Shown: in pieces, positions 1 to 10,900 of the stretch | Layout: each line of letters opens with the position of its first letter | Numbering within the stretch: the first letter of the stretch is position 1 | Source of the DNA: Toxonevra muliebris | Taxonomy: Eukaryota > Arthropoda > Insecta > Diptera > Pallopteridae | Length of the DNA stretch: 64,000 bases | Assembly: GCA_963691655.1 (NCBI GenBank) | Contig: OY829328.1 | Location: forward strand, 12,354,704 to 12,418,703 | Reading direction: 5' to 3' | Position numbers and translations under genes: made by a program | Notes under the pieces: generated by a model | What the model was told of the DNA's origin: nothing | The model's database searches: none | What the model saw: only the letters and a program-made list of their open reading frames with translations

Positions 1-484
1 TTTCTATCGAAAAGCATCAAATAATCGCTCGTTTTTAATTGTTTACTTTTTTAATGTTTTGTTTTTTTCCCTCTTTCGATTGTGCAATACATATTTATGT
101 ACTTATCTGTATGTATGTATGTGTGTTAATATAAACGACATTTATCTTATTCATAAATATATCTACTATAAGCTAACGCTATGCGTGTCATCTATGTATG
201 CATGTTTGTGTGTATTTGTGTGATTTATGTATATCGATTGATTGTACGCGTACTAATGTTCCTTTTAATATTAATTTAGAAATCCTGTTTCTGTTTGTTT
301 TTTCCCAAACGTTTGTAAATGTGAACAGAAGAATGCGATATGGAAAAGTAATGGAATAACCAGAGATGGCAAACTTTTTTGAATTTGCGAAACTAAAAAG
401 AATCTATTTTTGGTACATCAGGAACTTATGCAACAGATTGGAAGAATAATTAAGTTACATATTTTTGAATATATAACTCACAAC
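1..484. other. AT-rich non-coding flank
   Basis: No gene is visible. The stretch is AT-rich and has short GTAT/TATG simple repeats around 100-125. It ends in the left target-site copy (477-484, ctcacaac) of the hAT element that follows. Confidence 0.6.
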
Positions 485-1473
485 TAGGGTTAGTTTTTTC
501 CAAAAAATGCTTGTTTTCGTATATATCGCATATTTTAGACATTTTTAAAAGAAAAACGAATATTGAAAGCTTTTTTTTAAACGTCTTTAATATAATATGA
601 ATTTTGTGAAATAAAAATGTTAAATTAAAGTAAATGGTATCAAGTTATATTTGTGGCATCTGTGTTGTATGCAATGCCAGCTTTTATTATTTTACTAATT
701 ACAAAATTTCCCGTCCAAAAGTATTATTCAATTGTAGCACCGTCGCGGCTACAACGATTTAAAGATTTACATCGCGATGTACCATTGCCAACAGATTCGG
801 TACCAACTCGATGGGGTACTTGATTAGATGCGGCAGTATATTATTGCAATAAATTCAATGCTATACGGTCAGTTGTCGCTACATTTGATGATTTAGAGGC
901 TGAGTCAATTTGTTCATGTAAAGAATTGTTCGATAATACAGAGATCGTATTACAATTGGCATTTATTAAAATAAATTTGTGGATCATAGTATCCAATATA
1001 AAAAAAAACTAGAAACTCAAGGTTTAGAGTTAAATAAAGCCATTGTGTGTGTTGCAGAAGTTCGTAATGTGCTGGATGGATTGGACATGAAAGAATTTTT
1101 AGGGAGATTTACCAAAATTTTTCAACGTAATCCCGGTTACGAAACGCTAAAAGCTATTCACAAAACTATATATATTTCACATACTGATATTAGCAACAGC
1201 TACTTTAGAAAATTAGCACCGGTTGAGTTAGCAGCATTCAATTTCTGTTCAATGACATCTGGTGATGTAGAACGTTAATTTTCGTCATTTAAATCTATTT
1301 TGAGCGATAACCGTACAAGTTACCAATTTGAAAATTATGGAAAATTTGTAATTGTAAATTGCAATAGAAATTAAAAATAAAGAAAAATATCTTTTTACGC
1401 ATATTTTGCATAAAAATTTTTCTGTTTCGCTGCATATTTCACTAATTTTTTGTACTGGAAACAACTAACCCTG
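485..1473 (+). mobile_element. Decayed hAT-superfamily DNA transposon
   Basis: The element has 17-bp terminal inverted repeats starting TAGGGTTAG at 485 and ending CTAACCCTG at 1473. The two ends match at 15 of 17 positions. It is flanked by 8-bp direct repeats, ctcacaac (477-484) and ctcataac (474 to 481 past position 1000, that is 1474-1481), differing at one base. An 8-bp duplication and a T/CAGGG terminus are typical of hAT elements. At 989 bp it is too short for a complete hAT transposase and its reading frame is broken, so it is a deletion derivative of a larger parent. Confidence 0.85.
748..1372 (+). pseudogene. hAT transposase fragment (C-terminal half)
   Basis: Forward translation gives PTRWGT followed by a stop where the family usually has a tryptophan, then LDAAVYY. 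Further on comes an open stretch (979-1278) ending in SMTSGDVER, then a second in-frame stop (TAA at 1276-1278) where family members usually have a serine, and then FSSFKSILSDNR. The ...(S)VERSFS..K.IL.D.R block is the conserved hAT C-terminal dimerization region. The first transposase half and the DNA-binding BED finger are absent. The lesions and the small size of the host element mean no active protein is made. Family assignment is confident; the exact hAT clade is not resolved. Confidence 0.8.
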
Positions 1474-1481
1474 CTCATAAC

Positions 1482-4400
1482 ATACAACACTACACTCAAT
1501 CAGATCTCTTCTAAGGCATATCTCCCCACATAACAATTTTTGTGGACAAGAATCGTATTCTGTTTTGGAGCCGTCAGTGAAAATGCGCTTACAATCAACT
1601 CCCGGCAAGAACCAAGATTGGGTCTAAAGCGAGTATTACTAAAAATTTGAAATCTTTTCATTTAGAAAAACTCATCAAAAATATTAATTTATTAGTTCTC
1701 GTAAAGCGTTAGCAGTTATGCTCTGGCCACACCAAAAAATTATGTTACTTGATAAAATCAATCATGAATGTCAGCATTTATTTGTAACAAGTTTTCGGCA
1801 AGAATATAATGTATGCTTTCATTAAAGTACAGTAGTGTATGCAACTTCAGCGCAGTGGGCACTTGTAAATATATTTATGCAATAGTTTATATATATATAG
1901 CTTATATATAGATAGGCTTTATTATCGTTTACTTCTATGGAATACATTTTAGGATGAACATAATTATTTTGGTGTTTTGATTTTCTGGAAATTATGAGCA
2001 AAATACGCATAAAGAAGCGAAACTATGTGATACGCTCGAAGAAATTATTATGTATATTTAGATATGCAACCATAGTGAAAAAACTTTAATACTATTTGGA
2101 ACTTTAGTATTCATACTTTTGAATTTAAATTTCATCTTAAATATTTAAACTATTGTTTTTTTGTATAAAGCCGTGATTTTTAAACTTATTTAAAAATTTT
2201 CTTTTACTAACATCTAATTACGCGTATTTTTTGTTTATTTTATGAATTTTTTATTATTATTTTTTTTGATCAAGATTATTTTCAGTTTTTTTTTTTTTAA
2301 TGTAAGTATGTACTCAAATTTGTTGTTATTTTTTAAATCACACTTCATTAAGTTTACGATTACATGACAATATTGAAAAATGATTTTGCTTCAATTATTT
2401 TATTTGAATTTTAATGTAAAAGATTTTTTAATAATTTCATTTCTTGTTCTCAGTGTGTTTTAAAAGTAAACGTTTTCTAATATTTTTCCTCTAATTAGTA
2501 TATTTCTTTCACTTCATTTATGTTTTTTGGTTTGTTTTTTTTTTTCATAACTAGGTTGATCCCATGCAACATTAAACGTTTATTTAATTCTTTCTTAGAT
2601 TATTTTTGGCATGTGCAAAATTCAAAGTAGAAATGCAAACATATGCATATAAAAGAGAAATTAAAGAAATTTTTGAAAATTTGACTGCCATTTTGCTAAC
2701 TAACCACGATAAGTTTAATGATACGAAACTAGGCAAGCACTTCTCATTTGGGTGTCAGAGCACATGTGGATGAGAGAGACTGATGTGATTTGAAAAAGAA
2801 TTTTATATCTTACTTTAAAAAACTAAATAACAAAAGCTACAAAATGTTTAAAAGAACCGTAACGGATAAGACAACGGATTACAAGCTTCACGTACGACTT
2901 TTCAACATTTCATAAATAAATTTAATTTATATTTATAAAAATTAGCGTATAATTGTCGCACCTGTTACAGTGAAATAACCCACCAACAACTGTGAAATTT
3001 TATTAATAGTTCACTTAAGAAATTGTCAGATTTCTGGCTCATTAAAATTTTTAAGTTTTTAATTTTAATTCATGTTCAATGTTGCCTATAAGCAACATTC
3101 ACTTACATGTGGCATAAAATAGGTGTTTAACAAATTTTACTATTAACGCTATATGTATTCGGTTCTGTTAGGTATTCTTCACAATTGTTAAATGCCGGAT
3201 ATTTGAAATTTCATGCTTAAGTGATTTTTTTTTTTAATTTTTGTTTTTGAAGTCAAGTCAAAAACATAAGTGCAAAAATTGATCGTAAAACCTTTTTCAT
3301 TAATTAAAAACAAAAAAAAAATGCTTTAAACTATTACTAAGCCAAAATTTTTGTAATAAAATATGTTTATAAAAGACAAGAGAATATGAAAATAAAAAAA
3401 ATTGGAGAAAAATTATTATCCAGTGGTTCTCTACAGCTTTAATAAAAGGCAAACAAATCAACATAGAAGGATGAAATTTGGTGTGATGGTTGCAAAAGTA
3501 GCCTAACCTAATTTCACAGTAAAAGGTTTCTACCAACCTTCATTCAGATTCGGGAATGAAAGGGTTAATGAACTATAAACAGGGAATCTTGTTACAAAGG
3601 CATCATTGAGGCCGCACCTGTTTCAATATAACTCTCATTTATTAACCCAATCAAATTTGTTTCAATTTCGTCACGAGGCTTACCCTCATTTAATTATTCT
3701 TACGCAAAAGGTATTCAAATTTATTTTTGAAAAAAATTATAAAATTTTTGCAATTGATTTTTGAATTTTAAATCACAACAAAAAATAGTCTTTGATTTTA
3801 ACTCATTTTTTTCTTTTACACAAAGCATTATATGTTTCAACATTTGTTATTATTACATATGACAATAATATAAATTTATTTTAGTTTTTTTTTTTAGCTT
3901 CCAATTATTTTTTTGCAATAATTTATATATAGATATATAATTTGTGTTTTTTTTTTTTTTTTTTTTTGTATAAATAAACTCTTTGTTTGATGTGTTTTCA
4001 TTTACGTTTGTTTTTCAATGATATTTTTTGCTTAGTAATTATTTTGGTTGTACTTAATTTTAAAATAAGTTAACAATACTAAAAGAAAACTAAACTTTTC
4101 AATAATTTGTAAATAAATAAGGTACAAATAAAAAAAAAAATAAGGGCATAAAGCTGCAAAATTAAGAATATTAAAAAAAAAATACATAATACAAAATATT
4201 TAACTAAAGACTTTAATTGCATTATAAGTGCATTTGTATTTTGTATAATTTAGATTTGTTGATTTTTTTTTTATAAGTTTATAACAAAAAGAAAAAAATT
4301 TGTTTTTAAACTATGTAAATTAATATATTAATAGGCGAAAATAGTCATAAAAGAAATAATTTGGTAAAATTATATAATAACAAATTTAAACATACTAAAT

Positions 4401-4736
4401 ATTTGACAATAATTTAACAAAATAAAAAAGTTTTACTCTACGCTTACATAACTGAAAATTGTCAAGAAGAGAAAATATTTTTCTTTTCTTTTCCTTTTTC
4501 ATTTCATTTTTGTGTTTGTTTCTTTATGCGTGTAGGTGTTTGTATGCGTAAGTATGTATGTATATTTGTATATCTTTAGTAATGGTAGTAGTAATAATAT
4601 TTCACGCCTCTCTGTTGTTGTTGTTGCAATTACTATAATTATAATATTTTTTTTTTGTTTTTAATAATTATTTTTATATTAATTAATGTGTATTTTTTTA
4701 TGTTTGTGTTGTTGCAAGTTATTAATTATGTATCGA
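1482..4736. other. Non-coding region downstream of Pka-R2
   Basis: There is no convincing gene on either strand. The region is very AT-rich with long T and A homopolymers (for example 3948-3967). Low-complexity TTG/TTA stretches around 4600-4800 abut the canonical last exon and may hold part of its long 3' UTR on the minus strand. A lone GAAAGGGTTAA-type sequence near 3560 resembles the end of the piggyBac-like element described further right. Confidence 0.5.
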
Positions 4737-4746
4737 TTTATTTATT
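4737..4746 (-). terminator. Candidate poly(A) signal for canonical Pka-R2 3' end
   Basis: Read on the minus strand this is two overlapping AATAAA hexamers, about 72-81 nt after the stop codon of the last canonical exon. In DNA this AT-rich such hexamers are frequent, so position is the main support. Further hexamers lie downstream, and the true cleavage site is not determinable here. Confidence 0.3.
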
Positions 4747-4817
4747 ATTATTAATTAGTTATAATATTTCTTGTTGCTGTTTGCTGTGTGCTGTTGTTGT
4801 TTTTGTTATCAGACTTT

Positions 4818-4948
4818 TTATCGTGTATCGGTGATATTACTTTTACTGCCAAAAATTTTAATTAATTGAGTCTCATAATCATCAATATTACGTTTCATAA
4901 TTTCCATACAGGGACCCAGCAAACGTTCGAAGGCCGTAACCTCAAGAA
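4818..4948 (-). CDS. Pka-R2: Pka-R2 terminal exon T3 (canonical C-terminus)
   Basis: This exon encodes residue 335 (split codon T|TT, Phe) to 377 and a TAA stop. The residues include [25 protein letters not shown] and a final NITDTR. It forms the C-terminal helix of cAMP domain B. By analogy with mammalian R subunits, Tyr359 in NIDDY is the residue that stacks on the adenine of cAMP. The acceptor is strong: a pyrimidine run (ctctttttttctc) lies just before ...gacag. It lies about 4.7 kb beyond exon 7, with two alternative versions of the same exon in between. It is the most conserved-looking of the three, so I treat it as the default form. Confidence 0.93.
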
Positions 4949-7900
4949 CTGTCAAACGAGAAAAAAAGAGAAAAGAAAAGAGAGCAAAATAGAGAGAATT
5001 TTAATTAATGCATATTTTACAAAAAAATGAATTTTAGTCACTTTGTATTTATGTATTAGCACATCATGCATAAATAATAATATTATTATGTATCACACAC
5101 ATTTATTTTATAATATTTTAAGCTTTTGTTTTTTTTTTTTTTTTTGTTGATTTTTTACAAAATTGATTCAGCACATTAAATATTACAAAAAGAAAAGGAA
5201 AATTGCAGAATTCGTCACACTTATTAGTTTAAGAGAAAAATATACATAACCTAACTAAAGAACCCGAGACTCAGAGCGGCAGTGGGTACATAAACTAATT
5301 ACAACAGCAAAAAAAAAAAAAAATAGATGAGTGCTCACAAGAGAGGATAACTGTACACTTATTAGTTCGTCTTTTGTATATGGTATGTTGTTGTTGTAGT
5401 TTTAGCATAGACTTCGTTTGCCTTCCACAATTTACAACAAATTTTTTCACACACTTTATGTTTCATGATATAGAAAAATAAGTATTCTGAAGTTTTTAGA
5501 AAATTAAATATTTATGAAAATAACAAAACTGGAAATTATCGAATTTCGACGAACAAAAATTCTTTTTTCTTTTAGTATCTACTTGTAGTATGTACTTTTG
5601 CTTTGAGAGTCGAATTTCCTGAATTTTTTCCGAATTTTTAAACTAATTTCGTTTTTTTTTTTTTTTTGGAAAATTGGTCTAATCACGATATGAAATATAT
5701 TTTTTTTTTTTGGATGGAAACTATATTTTTTGACGTTGAAAACTTTTCTAAATCCACATAAAAGTGAAAATGCTCAAAAATTACATTCCGTAAAGCAATT
5801 TTTACTACGAAACTATTAAGCTTATAAAAAAAAATGTTTAATCTTTATATACCGCATCATAAGAATAGAAGAATTGTAATTTCCAAAATGACAATTTTCA
5901 GGTTATGATTGAAATCAATGTCTTTTTAACTGCTCTTTTCAATGGAACACTGCCGAAACTTTCGTCTCTTACCATTTAAGTGCTATTTAGTTTTCCAAAC
6001 CATGAAACATTACTCTATAACAATGTGCGAAATGCGATTATCTCAAAACTATGTTTTAGAAGTTACGACATTTCTATTTTCATGGTGCTAAACTACACTA
6101 ATTTTAACAAAATAAATTTATTTAAAATTCAACTATGTCTTTAGCTGTTATTGCCTTCTAGAGATGACGAGCAATTAAATTTGAAGCCAGATAACCTCGA
6201 ATTAGTCTATGGTGTAAGATTGCTTACGTAGACTTCAAATAACTCGGAAATAATATTTTTAAAAATTTCACCTCCACCCCAAGGTCACAACAATCCATCC
6301 TTCAAGACAGTCCCAACCAACCATTCGGTCTGAAAATAGAACGTTTTAGTACCGAAAAGACTTATACTCACACACGTTTCCGCATCCGATAGCGGAATGG
6401 AAACGGTACGTTTTACGTATGAAGTGAAAATTCGTAAACGTACAGAAAAAACGGTATGAAAAAAAGTACAGAAAAGTACCGTTTGGTTCGCATTAAAATA
6501 TTAAATTTGAACAAAAATGTTATTCCCAGTTTTAAATAACATTGTGCTCAATTTTTTTTGTTTTTTTTTTTTATTAAATTTGTTTCATATATTACAAAAT
6601 AAATTTGTAAAATGTTTTAATCAGTGTTTAGCGCAAAATTATAAAAAAACAATGAGCACAACGCAAATGAACTACGAAAAGAATTACAGTACGATTTGTG
6701 GGTTCTCATTCTCTTTGTTATACTAGATTGTTGTGCGTCCATGTTTCGAAGATATAGAAACATGACGGTTTCATACCAGCAAAGCGGGTGGGTAGGTCCG
6801 TTTAGCCGGTAATATCCGTTTTTTTTTTTTGGTTTGCAAGGAAATATAGAAACATACTGCTTTCATACTAGTAAAGCGGATGCATCCGTTTTTATGCACG
6901 TTTTGTTGGGAGTATACGTTTTGCTGGGAATAAAATATAATTCTAACTGTATTTGAAAAATACATTGCTTATGTTGTGCGCCGTTCCAATAAGTTTAAAA
7001 ACGAAATTTAACGAACAATGTTTAAAATCGTTCTGGACGGGTCTGGCGTATCTGAGTTAAAATTGTATTGGTTTCAGCAACTCCTTCGACTTATGTCTAG
7101 CTATTGTATGGGATCGAATCACTGTGCGGTCTTCCTTGAATATATTCCAAATGTCAAGTCATGATATGTAAAACAAATTACTTTTTTTTATGACAGATGC
7201 CACGCCCAATTCTATTTCTTAAATATCACCAGTTTTTAATATATTCTGTTTAAAATATGTGATTAGCAATGGCAGCTGCCACGTTTACTTACCAAATACC
7301 ACCACATTTGAAACAGAGAAGGACACTGTAAAATTGTGTCCTTGTGTGAAATTCTTATGGAAAATTATATTGTTGAAACTGCGAGAATTTCTAAGGTATA
7401 CAGCAGTATCAAGTTTGTGTGGAAGGTATCACGCTTACTTTTCAAAAAACAGCCAGAATTTTCTTAAAAGAAATACATGGGGAATCTGCGTTGGTGCCAA
7501 TACTGTTGCATATGTATATCATTACTAAGATATTCTGTTTGAAGTGTTGTATGGGAGTTGTCACGCCTACTTACTCAAAACGATAAATCGAATTGACAAG
7601 TAAACAGGAACAAAGTCATACCTTTGGTCTTGGAATCCAAAAATTTTTCAATGGAATAATAATAAAGGGAAAATATCATTGTTTCTGAATTTGCATTGTT
7701 TAGGGGAAAATTCAATATGAGACATTGCTGATAAATAGTTTGGTTTTTCGGAAAGTTAAGGAAGTAAAAAGAATGAATGAATGAATGAATCCTAAATTAT
7801 TTATATATATATATCAATTATAGAGAAGTTACGTTAAAAATAATTTAAAATTCACCCATTCTGATAATTTTTCAATGCTTTTTTTCAGAATAAGAGAGCA

Positions 7901-10900
7901 AATGTATAAGAAAGGTTTAAATAACTAAGACAGCCTGAAAGCATGCAATATTATTATAGAATCATTTTAACCAAAACCTTAAGATACTAATTTAAAAAAT
8001 TTTCTATTGTGCGCAGTAATGACCTTAAATGTAGATTTATGTGTGTATGTGTGTGTTTCTAAAGAAAACCTAATCACCTTTGTTTTTCATTCAAATGCAA
8101 TTAATCACATTTTATTGTGTTTTATTCTATTTTGTATTGTGTTATATTTGCGATGGTACAATATATAAACCGTTTTTTAACCACAGTTACGCATGCGTAG
8201 TTGTAAGGACATTTATGATTTGCTTACTAAAATAATTATAGTCTTACCAAAAACGAAAAGTACTATGTTTGCGTATTTGTAAAATTTATGGCATTTATTT
8301 AGCCTCCAAGGAAACAAAATGAATGAGTTCGAAACCAATGTTTGTGTATTGTTGCCGTTTTTCTAGAGTTTTTTTTTTGCTATATATGCTGTTTATTTTA
8401 TATAACTAATTGATTTCAAGAAGTTTATCATTGCTTGTTTTTAAAGATCTACTAAAGTTTATTATGTGATGATTTGAAATAAAATTAAAATGGTTTAATT
8501 TTTCGCATTTTATTTACAAAATTTTTATATTTTTGTTTTTTAATAAAATGCTATTTTTAGTTTGGATTATTGTTTTTCCAATTATATGTAATTAATTTTA
8601 TTAAATGTGATTTTCAATTGCGTGAAGATTCTCGTGCCAAATTTGCTAAATCTTCTTCATACAGTTCCACATTACGGTTTAGAACGTCCGAGAGGAAACC
8701 AAGAATTCTTTCGAACGCATATTTATCCAAGACTTGTGAGTATAATTTATACATTTTGAATTTGAGATAAAATTTTTGAATGAGCATAAGAAATGATAAA
8801 ATGATAGATTTATTTATTGGTTTGAAATTAAAAATGAAAAAGTATGTAACACAAAAGGAAAAACTGAACATATTTAAGAACTACAACATTAAATTTTTCA
8901 GCATATTCAAATTATCAAAATGAAGACGTAAATCATCATCTAAGTAGCGATATTGGCTAATGGCGCGTTGAATAACGTCGCTACATTTGCCTAAAAGGCG
9001 TTCAAAGCATTCAATATCTAAAACTGAATATACGTGTATGTTTGCATGTATAGGCACGTGTGTGTGTGTGTTTTACATATGAGCATACGTACATACATAT
9101 AATTAAGAAAAACGTATAATTTTCCAAATAAATTATGGCAAAAAAAACAGCGAAAAAATTGAGACAAAAATGTGTTTAAAAATAAAATAAAAAAAAAAAT
9201 AGAAAAGAAAAAAGTAAAATAAAGAATTATAAATTAATTCATAATGAAAATACTTAAAACAAAAGGAAATTACTACTATGGGCCAGTGGGCTATATAGGC
9301 TTAATCGTAATAAAAACAAGCAGAAATTTGAAGAATAGATTTAATAGTCACACTACTACATACACCCATGAATGCAATCTAGAAGATTTTTTGTATAGTT
9401 TTTATGCTTTAAATTAAAACTCATTTTCAAAAGTTTCTTTTATATTTCATTCACGGTGATTTTTACTGTTTTCATAAGTAAAATAAACCGAAAGTATTTA
9501 TAGATAAAATCTGTGGCGTTCCCTGAACTAAGTTGTCGAATTGTTTTCTAGTTCAGAAAAATACTCACTAATGAATATTCATAAAATAATAAAATATTCT
9601 TTATAATATTTCATCATCTTGCTACCATGGGTGTAGTGCAAAATTAAATTCATTTCTACTGTCTGCATATATGAATACAACTTACATGCAGCTTTTACAT
9701 CACCCTCTGCATATACGGAAGCAGCACGTGGTCGATGTGTAACCAATGCCAATTCGCCAAAATATTGACCTTTGCCCAATTGGGAAATTTCTATTTCACC
9801 ACCTTCTTGATCCATTTTAATCGATACTTTACCATCCTCAATGAAGTACATGCCATCGGCATTATCACCTAAAAAACAAACAATAAATATTGTATGATTA
9901 ATTAAATAAAATGCAGTACTAATTACTAAATTGTTAAATCTTACCTTGCTTAATGATCCTATCACCTTGCTTAAAATGTTTTGTAACCAATGCATCAGCT
10001 AAATTCATGCGTTCATAACTCTGTTGAAATTGTATATATTTTTTAAAATAATTTGTGAAAAATTAAATTTATTTAAAGTCTCACCTGCAACGCTTTTAAC
10101 ATAGGCACACTATCCAGCAGTGATTCATACATTTTTCGCTTTTTAAATGCGGATTTTAGTAGAATTCGGCGGAAAGTTTGACGATCCATGGCCCAAAGTA
10201 AACCTTCTGTTGAGGCCTGAATGGTGGCAGCTCTATAAATAACAACAATAACAATAACAAAAATATAAATACATTGAAAAATCTTGTCTAACAGTGCGGG
10301 CACACGAGAAATTCTGAATTTCAACTATAGGTAGACACACGACAAAAAAGGAATTTCAAATTCGTTTTTGACCGATTATAAGTGTGTAGAAGAAGAAGAA
10401 TATTTTTTTTGCTTGTTTCTGTAAATAAAAATGTTGCCTTTCAATTGAATTTGGACAACAAGAATTTATATGGCAATTATGGATAATTGGGGGAATGGCT
10501 ATGGGTAGCTCTCCGACTTCATTATTTTATTTATTCACTTAATAAATATTAGAAGAGCAGCTGTTATGAAAACAAAATAAAAAATATCGACACAACAATG
10601 TAATAGATCTTATATTTTTCCTGTTTTTTACAACCTTATGTTTGAGGATTGCTAGTTACTTTCAGATTTCAAGTGTATTTCGTTGAAAATCATCTGAAAT
10701 TCAGAATTTCATTTGACAGTTTTTGTATGGCGAAATTCCGCATTTTCGACGCATTTCAACGAAACGCTAAATTTGCCTGAAATTCCCTCTCGTGTGTCTG
10801 CGCTATTATTGGTTTAGGGGGCTGCTATTCCTCATAAACCAAGCTAAGTGGTTTTAAAGCAACAAAACAACCAATAAATCCAAAAGTTTACATAAGGCGT

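Noticed and set aside
7259..7528. 89-codon plus-strand open frame ([13 protein letters not shown]...)
   Set aside because: It lies in a block of dispersed-repeat phrases and has no domain. Treated as repeat-derived.
9024..9685. Possible fourth copy of the Pka-R2 terminal exon
   Set aside because: I looked for a FERLLG-like block after an AG in this intron and in 4949-8613 and found none.
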